Made by a program: the position numbers and the translations under genes
Shown here: piece after piece, positions 10,363 to 21,458 of the stretch
How the letters are laid out: every line of letters begins with the position of its first letter
Numbering within the stretch: position 1 is the first letter of the stretch
Notes under the pieces: generated by a model
The model's input: the letters and a program-made list of their open reading frames with translations, nothing else
Database searches by the model: none
What the model was told of the DNA's origin: nothing
Assembly (NCBI GenBank): GCA_004835665.1
Contig: RBKR01000025.1
Span: 558,001-622,000, forward strand
Direction: 5' to 3'
DNA: 64,000 bases
Source of the DNA: Phoma sp. XZ068
Taxonomy: Eukaryota; Ascomycota; Dothideomycetes; Pleosporales; Didymellaceae

Positions 10363-12543
10363 TCATCCGAAAAACAATGTCTTCTGTCCCCTCTCCCCTC
10401 CACTTGGTCCTCCTCTTCCACTACCACGAACCGTTCCACTACCAGGTGGCCTACCTCTCTGTCGGCTCTGTTTCGATGCGGTACTTTCTTTGGGTACTGC
10501 TGGTGGATTGCGGTCTTCGTGGCGCATCTCCTTCGATAAGTCAAGTGCGAAATGGTAGTCGGTGTGCTCGGCTTCCTCAGTGTTCGACAGATGAAGGTTA
10601 CATCTTGAACAGAAGAACGTATCGAGCGTCGTCTGAATTTGTGCTGGTTGACTGGGTCGAGGTGTTGATGTGAGGTGTGTATCGTCTTCATTATATTGTT
10701 GGCGTGATGGAGGGGAGTTGGATGGAGGTCGAGGCTGCGCCGAGGATGGTGTGTTCGACCTGTACATCTCCTCCTTGAGGTTTTGGGGTTCTAGCGTTGG
10801 TGTTGTTGGTCGTATGACCTCGTCACTTCGAATGTCGTCGAAAGCGTCTTCATCCTCATGATCCTCCCCATCGTCTTCAGTCTCATCTCTGGTGGACTCG
10901 CTATGTGCCTTCATGAGTACTGCTCTTGCAGCATCGAAGTCTTTCTTCTTGTCGTCTTTTGCGCCGAAGAAGTTTGCGATGTTACCCTTAGTTCTTCTTC
11001 GCTTTACTGGTGGTTCACTACCACTAGAATGTCGGTCTGACGATATCATAGCCTTTGCTTGATCACCACGCACAAGAAAGCCACCGATGCCTGCGTTGTT
11101 CTTTGGGCCATCCTCAAAACCACCCACACTGAGTGACAAGTTGGCGCAGGGCCACGCTCGCCCGTCAACTACCACCTGCGCCAGCAAGTTCTTCGCAAGG
11201 TCGAAAAGGATGGCTTCTGATAACGGTTTGCCCTGCGGTATCTGTGTTGATCTACTTCGGGTCTGCGCTCCTTGACGGTGATGCAGGATGATTGTCTTGG
11301 GCCTCCTCTTATTTTCCAGGACGCCCTCTTCGACGCATCTCGAAAAGATATCTGCAACAAAGATGCGTATCCATCTGACACCTTGATCAAACGAATTTAT
11401 CGATGGTCGGAAAGACTTTGCTGACAGCATGCTCTTTATCTGTGTGCGAACATTGACTTCACTAGTATCCTCGCCACGAATGGTCGAATATAGCCATGTG
11501 CCAGTATCATCGCCGAGCTTCTTCAGCTGGTCGATGGGCTGCTCTCTAAGCTCCTTTACTTTGTCAGTGCCAAACATTGCTACGACTTCGTCGCCCAGCT
11601 TGCCACCTAACATCCTGATTTTGGTGAACTTCATGTCTGCAAGAAAATGCTTGACAGCTCTGTTGCGAATCACGGTTTGCTGGTTTGGCTTTTTGTACCC
11701 CGATCCAAGCTTAGCCAGCATTTTGTTGCGTGCAATTCCACCGGAACACGTATACTGAAGCGTATCCTTGATGTGTTTTCGCACATCACGCACGATCTCC
11801 GATGCGATGACCATACACACGTCGTCCCAATCAGGGTCCTTGTCTTCCCCATCATCTTCGCCAGTCTCAACGAGCGCATCAGCAGCCCAGTCCAATACGG
11901 TAGTTGGTACCTTCGGCAGTGGTTCAGTTGGATCGTCGTACGGTGCCGGCCCTCTCAACTCAGGGTATCTCTCCAGAAGTATGGTATGCACCTGAGCGCT
12001 CAGGTCCAGGAAAACCTCATCAATACCAGCTTTCTCCACACGTTGCTCCTTTTCTGGCAGCGCATCCTTAATGCACTTCAATATCTTCCTGCTCTCGAGG
12101 CGGTATGGATCTAAGCTGACTTTATGTGTTGCCATATTCTTGAACGAATCGTCGTGATATGCCCATTTCTCGTCACCCTCTTTCCACGTCGCTACATGCT
12201 GCATTATGAGCTCCGGGCATTGCTTCAGGGCCTCGGTGGAGGTTACATGTCGATTTAAACCAAATGCACGCGCAGGGTAGTTGATCGCTATGAGACCCTG
12301 CCATTGTTGGACAGCGAGGGGTTTTGCAGGGTCGATGCCGAGGCGGACAGTTTCGCACTGCGCGTAGAAAGCATCGAGGTCGACGTGAGCGATGACTCGT
12401 AGCGGCGTCTGAGTGCTGTAGGACTTGAGTTGGTGGAGTTGTTTATACGTGTATTTCGACTTGGGAATGCGGCGCGGGGTCGTGATCGAGAGCGGGGAGG
12501 AGGCGAGGAAGGGCGCTGGCGATGACATGCTGCGTCCAGTCAA
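10363..12543 (-). CDS. rad30: DNA polymerase eta (Rad30), Y-family translesion polymerase
   Basis: A single exon encodes 726 residues. Polymerase eta bypasses UV photoproducts and other lesions at stalled forks in the nucleus. The catalytic start RVIAHVDLDAFYAQCE holds the first metal-binding Asp residues, followed by the eta-type AINYPARAFGLNRH motif and the second acidic motif GIDEVFLDLS. A helix-hairpin region (AKLGSGYKKPNQQT, then IRMLGGKLGDEV) and a little-finger region follow. The C-terminal third is disordered and acidic, then carries a ubiquitin-binding zinc finger (CSRC...H...H, about residues 643-670). There are up to three PCNA-box-like sequences: NIANFFG (about 532), QTTLDTFF immediately before the finger, and QKTLFFG at the very C-terminus. 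Met1 and Met6 are both possible starts. The nearest other repair gene is MSH2, about 6 kb away on the same strand. Confidence 0.95.
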   Translation of the reverse strand: MTGRSMSSPAPFLASSPLSITTPRRIPKSKYTYKQLHQLKSYSTQTPLRVIAHVDLDAFYAQCETVRLGIDPAKPLAVQQWQGLIAINYPARAFGLNRHVTSTEALKQCPELIMQHVATWKEGDEKWAYHDDSFKNMATHKVSLDPYRLESRKILKCIKDALPEKEQRVEKAGIDEVFLDLSAQVHTILLERYPELRGPAPYDDPTEPLPKVPTTVLDWAADALVETGEDDGEDKDPDWDDVCMVIASEIVRDVRKHIKDTLQYTCSGGIARNKMLAKLGSGYKKPNQQTVIRNRAVKHFLADMKFTKIRMLGGKLGDEVVAMFGTDKVKELREQPIDQLKKLGDDTGTWLYSTIRGEDTSEVNVRTQIKSMLSAKSFRPSINSFDQGVRWIRIFVADIFSRCVEEGVLENKRRPKTIILHHRQGAQTRSRSTQIPQGKPLSEAILFDLAKNLLAQVVVDGRAWPCANLSLSVGGFEDGPKNNAGIGGFLVRGDQAKAMISSDRHSSGSEPPVKRRRTKGNIANFFGAKDDKKKDFDAARAVLMKAHSESTRDETEDDGEDHEDEDAFDDIRSDEVIRPTTPTLEPQNLKEEMYRSNTPSSAQPRPPSNSPPSRQQYNEDDTHLTSTPRPSQPAQIQTTLDTFFCSRCNLHLSNTEEAEHTDYHFALDLSKEMRHEDRNPPAVPKESTASKQSRQRGRPPGSGTVRGSGRGGPSGGERGQKTLFFG

Positions 12544-12973
12544 GACATTTCGGTATCTTTCGCGATCGTGACAAGTGTTCTAGATTCGTAGCATGCTTGC
12601 TTTGGGTTTGGCAGTTCTATCGTGGAAGTTGCTAGGGGCCGTAAGCGCGAGGCGCGTCTTCCCGTGGTCACGTGGCTGCGCGTCATCGACGACCAGGTCA
12701 ATCCGCGCTTACCATATCGTAACACCACCAAATCTACACATGTTACGGTCGAGATTCAATATCTCTCAGCAATCGCTCTCGCTTTGGATAGACTTGCAGT
12801 GCCTCAAGAGTATTCCACGCTGCAAGTCTGAGCTTGCAAATGGTCGATGTCGTCATGACTTCAGGACTAGGAAGTCTTCTTTTCCGGCGTTGACCTGCAG
12901 GATAGCCCGCAGGGTTTGTTGAAGCAGCACAGAAGGCTGAGCTATTCACTAACATCAATTTGACACACTTGCG

Positions 12974-13258
12974 ATGTCTTTCCTGAACACCCTCCTCAAA
13001 CCAAAGGTTCTAGTACCTTTGACCGGCAATTTGCTCGCAGTTGGATCTGCAACATATTACCTACAATCAAAGATCAACTACAACCTTGGAGAACATGAAG
13101 CACGTCTTGACGAGATCGAGGGCACATTGCGAGGTCATATTGGCCTAATTGAGGACGCGCTTGACAGAATTGAGAAGAAGCCGAAGCAGAACCACCAGGA
13201 GAAGCTGTACAGTGAGAGGGGGAGAGACGAAAAGAAGGGCAAGGAAGAGAAGAAGTAG
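12974..13258 (+). CDS. Small membrane-anchored coiled-coil protein, unknown function
   Basis: An intronless frame of 94 codons. The N-terminus (KVLVPLTGNLLAVGSATYYLQ) is a single hydrophobic segment that could be a signal anchor or mitochondrial membrane anchor. A short heptad-like coil follows (about residues 37-65, HEARLDEIEGTLRGHIGLIE) and then a highly charged Lys/Glu/Arg tail. It is transcribed divergently from polymerase eta, with about 430 bp between the two starts. I do not recognise the family. The balanced composition and clean domain order argue that it is real. Confidence 0.65.
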   Translation: MSFLNTLLKPKVLVPLTGNLLAVGSATYYLQSKINYNLGEHEARLDEIEGTLRGHIGLIEDALDRIEKKPKQNHQEKLYSERGRDEKKGKEEKK

Positions 13259-14394
13259 TGTTGATAATCTCTAAGTAGAGTTTGATCAACTTCTATTGCC
13301 TGACTTGGTATGCTTTAGGATCTACAAGGTTCGTTTCATCATATGTCCTCATATCAATCTTATTATTGATACATCTTAAACCTTCAAGGTTCTACAAAGG
13401 GCCTTTCGACCACCTATTTCACTCACAACAATCTCATCTCAAGGTCACACCGCAAACCATTCGAGTCTCCAGTTCTAAGTCGATACTATGGTACTCGAAG
13501 AGAGTTAATCTAGCCAGTGCGCTAATCTTGTGCTGCATTCGCCAGATGCTAGGTCTTCGGGAGTGGAGAGATACAGTTTGCGCCATAGGTATAGCAATTG
13601 GTTCTTCGAGCCCTCGCAGTTGAATCCCGGGCGAATGTCTAAAGAAAGCATACTCGTACAGGTCGGAGATTGGTGGTGTAACAAGTCCTGCAAGCTTTGT
13701 TGGACGTTGTGGAAAAATCATAAGATTGATGTTAGTCCTTCTCAAAGTCATTGCGAGTGAATGTTTCCAAAGCCTGATCGAACTTCAAAAGGTAAGTATT
13801 ATCGACGCAAGTCGCAACGTTTAGCCTTGTGAGGCTTGCGGTCGACTTGAGGCTACATTGGTTGAGGTTTTTCTGACCAGCACTCAAACCTTCTGAGTGT
13901 ACGCTTCGGACGCAACACAAATGCTGCGAGAATGCCAATGGGAAAGAGTACATGGAGACAAGGCCCAGGGACAATCGCAATCTGCTGGCGAATGGGAACA
14001 AAGGAGTAAAAACTGTTGCGGTTCGCTTTTGGACATTGCTGGGCAAGCCACGACCTTAGTGACGGCATGAGCGCAGGAGTGCCAGTATTTAGGGCAACTT
14101 TATCATGAACGAGAACGAAGACAGTTACTCGGGGACAGTATATCTATACACCAGAGACTCGCAGTGTGGCGCAAATCTCGACAAACAGTGGAATGCATAT
14201 AACGATCACGCGAGCAGAAAATCGCCGATCCTCTCCGCTCAATCCCACCCTAAAATTTTCATCTTCACAAGGATCCCAGCAAATCAGTTTGCAAACTCAA
14301 AACCGGGATGATGAAGTTCTACCAGCCTTCAAACAATCAATCTAGTATATATATGAAAAAAGCTTTCAAAGTCACATCGATCCAGCGTTAACAA
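13259..14394. other. Intergenic region upstream of the tRNA
   Basis: About 1.1 kb with only short competing open frames on both strands. One minus-strand frame (13,853-14,068) has a hydrophobic stretch but no partner exon or family signal, so it is not called. Confidence 0.45.
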
Positions 14395-14467
14395 GCCCGG
14401 CTGGCACAATCGGTAGCGCGTGAGACTCTTAATCTCAAGGTTGTGGGTTCGAGCCCCACGTCGGGCT
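14395..14467 (+). tRNA. tRNA-Lys (CTT anticodon)
   Basis: A complete 73-nt cloverleaf without intron. The acceptor stem GCCCGGC pairs with GTCGGGC (one G-U pair), and the discriminator base is T. The anticodon stem is TGAGA/TCTCA with loop CTCTTAA, giving anticodon CTT at 14428-14430. The T arm GTGGGTTCGAGCCCCAC carries the B box; the D arm region carries the A box. CCA is not encoded, as expected in a eukaryote. Confidence 0.97.
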
Positions 14468-14471
14468 TTCC

Positions 14472-14477
14472 TTTTTT
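14472..14477 (+). terminator. RNA polymerase III terminator of the tRNA
   Basis: A run of six T residues starts 5 nt after the tRNA discriminator base, the usual Pol III stop signal. Confidence 0.85.
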
Positions 14478-15315
14478 CTTGAAAGTATCTCGATCCCGCT
14501 TGTGGTTGTCGAGATATTGAACTTTTTGTTCAGTGGGTTTCCTGGCTAGTGAAGGGCCGTGCGCGCTAGAGCCTCCACACCTTCCACGCCCACCACGAGG
14601 CAGGTAGCTCCTGACACTCCTAGCGGAAAGAGAAATTGTTGCATACAGTATTCGCGGTCCTTGGCTGCGCCAATAGCATGCCTTTCACTTTGTTAAGGCT
14701 CTTATGCTGTTGGGGCACCCTCTTGCTATACTTTTCGTCACAGGCGTTCTCTATTTCATGATTCATATTACCTCCATCTGTGTCTAGCACCAATTATTAA
14801 GGGCCGAACATATTGAATCAAGCTCAGTGAGACCTTCACTGATTCTCACTCATGGCCTTCCTGTCCATCCAGTCGCTTTCCTGACATTATCCGCGCCTTC
14901 TGTGAAAGTTGGCCCATATGGGCTGGTATCTACCGAACATTACTGGATTCCCAGTCCCGACTGACGTGCCCATTGCGATACGTTTTGAGGCTCTGGAATT
15001 CACCAGTGATGCACTAGGTTGAGGCTGAATGGAAGGGGAGAGAGCAAAATTGTACCACTTGGCTTTCAAACTGACCAATGAAAGGACGCGAACGAGGAGT
15101 ACTATGATATTTGATCCACTATCGCACCGCAAGTATCGCGGTTTGATCTAGAAGTAACCAACTACGAAGCACGCTGAAGCAGAGCCTGTAGTAGGGGTAC
15201 GTCGTCAGCAAATGCAGGAAACTGCTTATAAGACCGCCATAACTCACCGCGAAAATATCATATTCAATCACACTTGATAGTTCACTCAATACTCAAATAC
15301 TCCGTCTTAATCACC
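14478..15315. other. Intergenic region, no supported gene
   Basis: About 0.8 kb between the tRNA and the SnoaL-like gene. Nothing coherent is seen apart from the presumed promoter of the downstream gene. Confidence 0.5.
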
Positions 15316-15876
15316 ATGCCAACTCAGGAAGAAACCAAGAATCTCGAGGTAGTCTCAAAGTACTTCGCAGAGTACTGGGGCAAAGGCAATCCAGAAATCG
15401 TCGATACCCTGTGCGCCGAGGACTACACCATCAACTACCCCATGCACGGCCCTCGCTACGGACGCACTGAAGCAAAGAAGATGCTGCGCGAGTTCAAGGA
15501 GGTATTACACCCTATAACCATTAAGCAATCGTACTGCACCAAAGAATGAACGATTAACAATCCCAAGGCATTCCCAGACCTATCCTTCCACGCCTACCAA
15601 CACCCCCTCATTGCCAGCGGTCCATACGTAGTCGGTCGGTGGATTGGCGGTGGAACGCACACGGGCGCTGCATTCGACGATTTAGTCGTTGGGAAGCTTG
15701 AAACGCCGAATACCGGGAAGAAAATATATTTCTCTGGGACGACGATTTTCACGTTGAAGGACGGGCTGATTGTGGATGAGACGGGTGAGGAGGGCGCGTT
15801 GACTGCGCTGCAGCAGTTGGGTCTTGTGGAGCAACCGAATCGCGGGAAGGAGATTGTGTATTTGCATGATAACTGA
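15316..15876 (+). CDS. SnoaL/NTF2-fold protein, polyketide-cyclase-like
   Basis: Exons 15316-15501 and 15568-15876 encode 164 residues; the 66-nt intron has a GATTAAC-type branch site. The N-terminal helix with VSKYFAEYWGKGNPEIVDTL, then CAEDYTINYPMHGPRYG, is the typical opening of SnoaL-like proteins. The C-terminal half is a beta-sheet with GRWIGGGTHTGAAF and KIYFSGTTIFTLKDGLIV. Such proteins are small cone-shaped dimers. Some cyclise polyketides or act on small molecules, but most fungal members are uncharacterised. There is no biosynthetic backbone gene nearby, so a metabolic role cannot be inferred from context. The start was chosen because the first ATG of the family-like sequence lies there; an upstream in-frame ATG at 15274 would add an unlikely leader. 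Confidence 0.85.
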
Positions 15877-16156
15877 TAGTTTCGATTGGTGGGACGCGCT
15901 GCTGTGGTAGTGGTTTGTTATGTTGGTTGTACTTATAGATGACAAGAGTTAGTACATTGCTACATGCAAAAGTTCATTGCTGGATATGAGACTCAAATGC
16001 GAACCTTGATATATCGCTCGTTCCTAAGAGATAATAATCACCGCCAGAACTACACTCTATCTCAACCAACTCAAAATGGAAGAGATACACGGCATATAGT
16101 CTTCGCCCAAATACCCAGTGAATCATTGCTGCATACGCACGCCATCGCACTGACAT

Positions 16157-16789
16157 CTACTCCCTGTCCAACTCTCCCAACATCTCCCTTGTCGCGCTCA
16201 AACTCTGGCTATCCCCGTAAATCGCCGCAATCAAACTGCCGTCCAGCTTTGGAAATTCCCTCTGCAGAATCTCCACATTCTGATCATGCTCGTCCTTCCT
16301 CCCACGTGCCTCATAGCTCTGCATGACTTCAATCTGATGACTCCGGTCCTGGCCCTGGGGCAGGGCGAGATCTGTGCCGGTGCGCCGCGGTGGCAGGCCT
16401 GGTGGTACCTCGTAGTTGTTGTCGTTCAGGCCCTGGAAGTTCTGGGTTTCAGAGTTATGTGGGGGAACGCGGAATTGATAGTTGTGGGAGGGGTTGGCGG
16501 GATTGGCGGGGGGCTGTTGGGGGTTCGGGTTGAAGTCAGGTGATTGATATTGCGCCCAAGGGTCTGCTTCGTTGTGGGTAGAGCTCTGTCGGCCGTGTCC
16601 GGGGTTATGGCTGGGTGGTGGGTGGTCTGGGGGAGTGTATGGGCTGTGAGAGGTTTGGTCTTGGTATGCTGAGTACGGGTTGTGGTTTGAGACGCCGTGA
16701 GCTTGTGCGGGTGGTGGGCTATGGTAGCCGCCGCTGGTTGGCGTTGAGCTGCTGAACTCGTCCTGCCACGGGTTCTGATTGGAGGCCAT
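16157..16789 (-). CDS. CUE-domain protein with disordered N-terminus
   Basis: A single exon of 210 residues. Residues 1 to about 150 are low complexity, rich in Pro, Asn, His, Gln and Ser. The C-terminus NVEILQREFPKLDGSLIAAI with the following YGDSQSLSATREMLGEL has the three-helix pattern of a CUE ubiquitin-binding domain (FP and LL-like positions; here the last motif is ML). CUE proteins bind monoubiquitin in endocytic and ER quality-control pathways. The neighbouring gene upstream on the same strand encodes IST1, an ESCRT-III factor, which fits an endosomal role but is only contextual. The 3' end lies 280 bp from the convergent SnoaL-like gene. Confidence 0.82.
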   Translation of the reverse strand: MASNQNPWQDEFSSSTPTSGGYHSPPPAQAHGVSNHNPYSAYQDQTSHSPYTPPDHPPPSHNPGHGRQSSTHNEADPWAQYQSPDFNPNPQQPPANPANPSHNYQFRVPPHNSETQNFQGLNDNNYEVPPGLPPRRTGTDLALPQGQDRSHQIEVMQSYEARGRKDEHDQNVEILQREFPKLDGSLIAAIYGDSQSLSATREMLGELDRE

Positions 16790-17240
16790 GTTGTGTTGAA
16801 GACCGGAGTGCTGGGAGATTTGATGCTGGGGTTGCAGAGATTATTGGGGTCTTGGAAGGCGTAGTGGTTTTGTACACGAATGCTGAGGCTGTGTTGTGGT
16901 AAGAGGTCTAGAAGCAGGCGCGGGGGATGACGTATACTTTTCCACGTGCGAATGCCCCACCAAGCCGCAGATCCCTGTCACTAATGATGGGAAGTCGTGC
17001 GCGCACGCCACAAAGGTAATGGTATTGATGAAGGATCTTGTGTAGGAAATGAATTATTTCAGGTGGCGCTATGGAAATTGAGTTGGATGTCTGGCGTAGT
17101 ACTGAACATTGCTCCGTAGATGCTGAGCACACCATGCCATACTTGCCCTGGGCGCAATACGAAAAGTCTAAGAGCGACAATGCCTCAACCCCCCATATGA
17201 TTCTCGACACCACTACATCCATAGTTCGCAAGCAAACAGC
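16790..17240. other. Short intergenic region between CUE gene and IST1
   Basis: About 450 bp containing the promoter of the CUE-domain gene and the 3' region of IST1. No gene or repeat is seen. Confidence 0.6.
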
Positions 17241-18299
17241 TCACCGCTTCAGCTCAGCGAACCGCCGCGACAGCTCGTCTACGTCGGGTATTTTCCCTCC
17301 GGGCCCGCTATCTTTCTTCACTGGTGGCTTGGACTCGGCCGCCTTCTGAACCTTCGCTGCCGCCGTACCAGGAAGCTTCAACTTAGGCGCGACATTGTCC
17401 GTACTCGGGCTCGGCGGCACGACCCTCAGCGGACTCTGCGGCCCTACTGTCCTCGGTGGTGTCGCCTTGACCAACGCTTCCCTCTCGTCATCCTTCTTCC
17501 CGTCAGCTGTCAGTGGGACCTCTGTATCTGCTTCCTCTGCTACACCACCGCTCGGCTCGTCATCGTCGTCGTCTGATGATGTCTTGCGCGCACCGAATGG
17601 AACACCGTAGAATCGTGCGATCTCGCCCAAGTACGCGTCCACCAGTTCTTCGCTGGGTGTCTTGGCTTCCAGCTTCTTTGCAACGCGCTCTGCTACGCCC
17701 TCGCCCTCCATCGCTGCAACCGCTACCTCCTTCCCAAATTTCTCCACAAGGTATGCTCGTACTTGGTGTAGTTCCTTAATTTCTGTCCGCGGCGCGGCAT
17801 ATATTATGCTTCGTACTGCCTCTTCGAGCGCAGGGTCGAGTGGAATTGCTGTGGTCGAGTGTGAGGGCGTTGGCTGGTCGAGGAGCTGGGAGCGGGCGAG
17901 GAGGAGCTCGCAGTAGAGTTCGAGGATCTCGTGCAGTTCGGTGGTTATGTCGCTGCGGATGATGTTTTCGACGCGTATCCGTGCGGATTGAAGCTTGCCA
18001 ATCTAGGTGCTCTGTCAGCTATGGTTGCCGAGTGAACGCACGCAATGCGCTTCGAAATAACGTGGGTGCCTAATGTCAAAGGGAGGCAGTATGGGATCGT
18101 AACAAGCTGTACACACCTCGAGAAGCTGCGCCATCTCGCGTCTTTGCTGTTTTGCCTTCGCTGTGTCCTTTTGCTGCACCATGCGTAGCCGCGATATCGA
18201 CAGCTTAAGCTGCACTTTGAGCTTGTTCTGAGCTACATCAGCTTGCGCTCATCACGTAGAGGCAGTGATACTCACGACTAATGACTGTGAGGGTGCCAT
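17241..18299 (-). CDS. ist1: IST1-like ESCRT-III regulator
   Basis: Exons on the minus strand are 18276-18299, 18117-18227 and 17241-18002, giving 298 residues. IST1 regulates the AAA ATPase Vps4 and ESCRT-III disassembly at endosomes. The N-terminal helical core is strongly conserved: KLKVQLKLSISRLRMVQQKD, AKQQRREMAQLL, ARIRVENIIRSD and ELHEILELYCELLLAR. A disordered acidic/Pro-rich region follows (about residues 190-280). The C-terminus PDVDELSRRFAELKR fits a type-1 MIT-interacting motif that binds Vps4. The first exon is only 24 nt. The second acceptor (CTCAG, 5 nt inside the first AG) was chosen because only it keeps the core in frame. Gene order places it just downstream of MSH2 on the same strand, with about 340 bp between. 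Confidence 0.93.
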
Positions 18300-18641
18300 C
18301 TTTGCGGATGTATGAAAGAGGAGATCAGGAGAGTAGGTGAAGCAGTCAAGGTTGGCGTGGCAGAAGCCTAGTAGATAGCTGAGGCGCGGAGCACCCAAGG
18401 CGGGATGCGGAGCATGGCGGGGTTGGCGCACGGCTGTGCCACAGCGCGTCATTGGCTGCCTGGACGCCAGCTCCGAGCATCAACCAACACAGGAAGACTG
18501 GTGTGGAATCATTTGCAAATGAATTGTTGGTATATCGCTAACAACCATGCCATCTGTCCTGATGACCAACCTAGTGCTAGGTCCCTGCAGCTGTATAACC
18601 GTACATTCCGAACGCCATGCTAAAATACCCATACACGACAG

Positions 18642-21458
18642 TTACAATGCTTGGATGCCTTTGAAGAACCCATTGGCTTGAAGTGCCTGGTTCTCCTTGA
18701 CAAGTTCTCTCATACGCTCGACCTGCTGCTTCTTGGTCAAACCCTGACTTTCCACCTCTTCTTTCCACTTAGCGAGCATCTCCTTGAGCATTTTGCTACC
18801 CTCCTCCACCTCCTCTCTGCTCGCTTGAACAAAGCCTTCTTCGTGCTTTCCAGCAAAGTCTTCAAGCTCGTCCGCCTTTCGCTTGGCCATACTGATGACC
18901 TTCTGTGGGAAGCGTACTAGCTCCGCGACGTGGATGCCGAACGACTGATCTGAGAAGCCTGGCTCAACTTTGTAGAGCAGAGTCACTTCACGTTTCTTTT
19001 GCACCCCGCTCTCTATCTCGGTTGTGCCTTCTGAGATGTGTGCGACAACATGGAGATTCTCAACTTGCGGATATGTATCGGCAAGTGCAGTGAGCTCATG
19101 GAAGTGAGTCGCGAATAGTGCGAAGGCGCCGATCTCCTTGACGATGTACTCAGAGATGGCCCAAGCAAGACCAAATCCGTCGTATGTGCTTGTACCGCGC
19201 CCAAGCTCGTCGATGATGATGAGCGACTCTTTCGTAGCGGACTTCAGGATGTTTGCCGTCTCCAGCATTTCTGCCATGAACGTCGACACACCCTTGATCT
19301 GGCTGTCGCTGGCGCCAACTCTAGCCAAGATGCAGTCGAAGATCGTCAGTTCTGCTTCTGAGGCTGGTACAAAGCAGCCAACCTGTGCCATAAGCGCGAT
19401 AACGCCAATCTGTCGAATGTACGTCGATTTACCACCCATGTTGGGACCTGTGATGATCAAAAATTCGCTTTTGTTGCGTGTGAGGCTGACATCGTTGGTA
19501 ATGAAGGAGATGTCATCCTGCATCTCCAAGCAGGGGTGTCGCGCTTCTTTGAGTATGGTGTTGCCTGTACCTCGCGGGTGCATAGTTGGCCGTGTGTACG
19601 ATGTCGGTGCGTGTACTGACACATGTGCAAAAGCAACGATGACATCGAGGTGCGCGAGGACGCCTGCCAGCTTCTCAACAACCGGGACGTACGAGGAGGC
19701 CACTGCGACGACCTCGTTGACAAGGCCGGACTGTGTTCGGTTATAGCTCTCTGATAGCTGGTCGAACTCTCGGCGTTTTTCAAGCAATGCTGGCGTTGTG
19801 AAATAGACACCGTTCTTCTGTGTCGAAATTTCCTGATACTGCTTCTTCTGTCGAATGCATCCCGCTTCATTCCTTGTTAACCTGAAGCACCACCCATGAA
19901 CTTTGTGGTTTTCGAGGAAAAGTTTCTTCTCTGTATCTTGGTTGAGGTCATCGCCAGCCTTCATGTGCTCCGATTCCATCTCGCGCTTGAGCCTATCAAG
20001 GCGCTTTCGGATCGTTCGCAGTGCTTCGTCGAACTCTGGCTTGATAATAAATTCGTGGTTATCGAGTGCATCGAGATCAACTGTAGTCTCAACCATATCC
20101 TGCAAGCCCACAAATGCTGCTGAGTATTGGCGCAACTTCGAAGTGTACTCGGCATCAAGCGGGTCCTTGTATTGCTCGTCCATGACCGCATCAAGTGACT
20201 CTAGAAATCCGGGCAATCGAATGATGACTTGATATGCACGAACCACATCCTCCAGGTTTGCCGCCTTTCGTTGAAACTTTTTGGCAAGGCGGTACAGATC
20301 CGGAATTGATCGTAAGTGCTCCTCTTGCATGGTTTGTCGCAACTCGGTGTCGTTGACGAATGCCTCTACGAGCTGCTGCCGCCTCTCGATCTCCGCCAGG
20401 TTCATGAGAGGCTGCTTCAGCCACTGGGAGAGCAGTCGACTACCGGTGGGTGTTTTGCAATGGTTGAGCAGTCCGTACAAGCTCATGTTCTTTGCTCCAT
20501 CCCTGGGGCCTGGCATCAAGTTCAGTGCCTTCAGAGCTGCCGCATCAAGCTTCATGTATTGTGTGAGGTCGTGCTGATATAGCTGGTACTGGCCGAAGTT
20601 GGACGAGTCGGACATTACGCCAAGGTACTTGATCAGACAAGCTGCCGCGCCCATGGCTAGTTTGAGGTCCGTTTGTGGGAGTATGCCTGCCGCGCCCTCC
20701 TCTTTTAGCAGTCGAGGCAGGTCCTGCTCAATATCCTTTGTACCGAAGTCGGCCACACCTCGCACTGCCACAGCGCATCCACAGTTGTCGGCAATTGTCC
20801 GCAGTTTATTGAGCTCAACATCTTTCTTGTTGCCGTCGGCTTGTATCAAGCACTCCTTCACGCCGAGCTGAATGAGAAGCGATTCGAAGTTTGAGTAGAG
20901 ATCGTTATCGAGGAATTCCGTCACGCCTAGCTCGCGAACACTGGCGTCGGCGAAGCAAACACCGATATTGCGTGCTTCTGAGGCTTTGGCAGAGACCTTG
21001 ACAGCCAGTATGATTGGCGAGTTCTCGATGTGTCCACCCAGCTCATCTTCGAGATCCTGCAGATTACCAGGCGATGCCTGCTTCGCCACCTTCCAGTCCA
21101 TTCGCTTCCCAGTCGATTGCCATATCTCTATGCGTTTACTCAATCGGAAAAGGGCGTCTCGGAGGAAGTTACGAAAGACCATTGTGGTCATGGTGACTGA
21201 TTCGAGGCCAGGTTCTCGCCCCAACTTGCGCAGCACAGCTGTCGTCCGGTAGACCTGCAATTGTTAGCACATACAGCCATATCCATATGCTATAATACCC
21301 ACGCTATTCGCGATAAACTTTGCATCTTCGCCGTGGGCACTGTAGTAGTCGCCCCGGTCGAATATCCGGACAGTATCGTCGTTCTTGTCTGCAAGATTGC
21401 GGAAGAACTTGCAGAAGCCGGACTCATCGTCCTCTCGCATTTCCGGTCTAGACGCCAT
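18642..21458 (-). CDS. msh2: DNA mismatch repair ATPase MSH2
   Basis: Exons 21303-21458 and 18642-21254 encode 922 residues, the usual MSH2 length. MSH2 pairs with MSH6 or MSH3 to recognise mismatches and small loops in the nucleus. The mismatch-binding domain begins near GFCKFFRNL and FDRGDYYSAHG. The junction SVYRTTAVLRKLG confirms the 48-nt intron. Connector, lever and clamp regions follow. The ATPase has Walker A GPNMGGKSTYIRQIG, the signature region VGASDSQIKGVSTFMAEMLE, Walker B LIIIDELGRGTSTYDG and the ATHFHEL motif. The C-terminal helix-turn-helix dimerisation segment ends KGIQAL. A perfect MluI cell-cycle box lies 111 bp upstream of the start codon, fitting G1/S-regulated expression known for yeast mismatch-repair genes. 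Confidence 0.97.

Noticed and set aside
13853..14068. Short minus-strand frame with a hydrophobic stretch
   Set aside because: It has no partner exon, ends quickly in competing frames, and lacks recognisable similarity.
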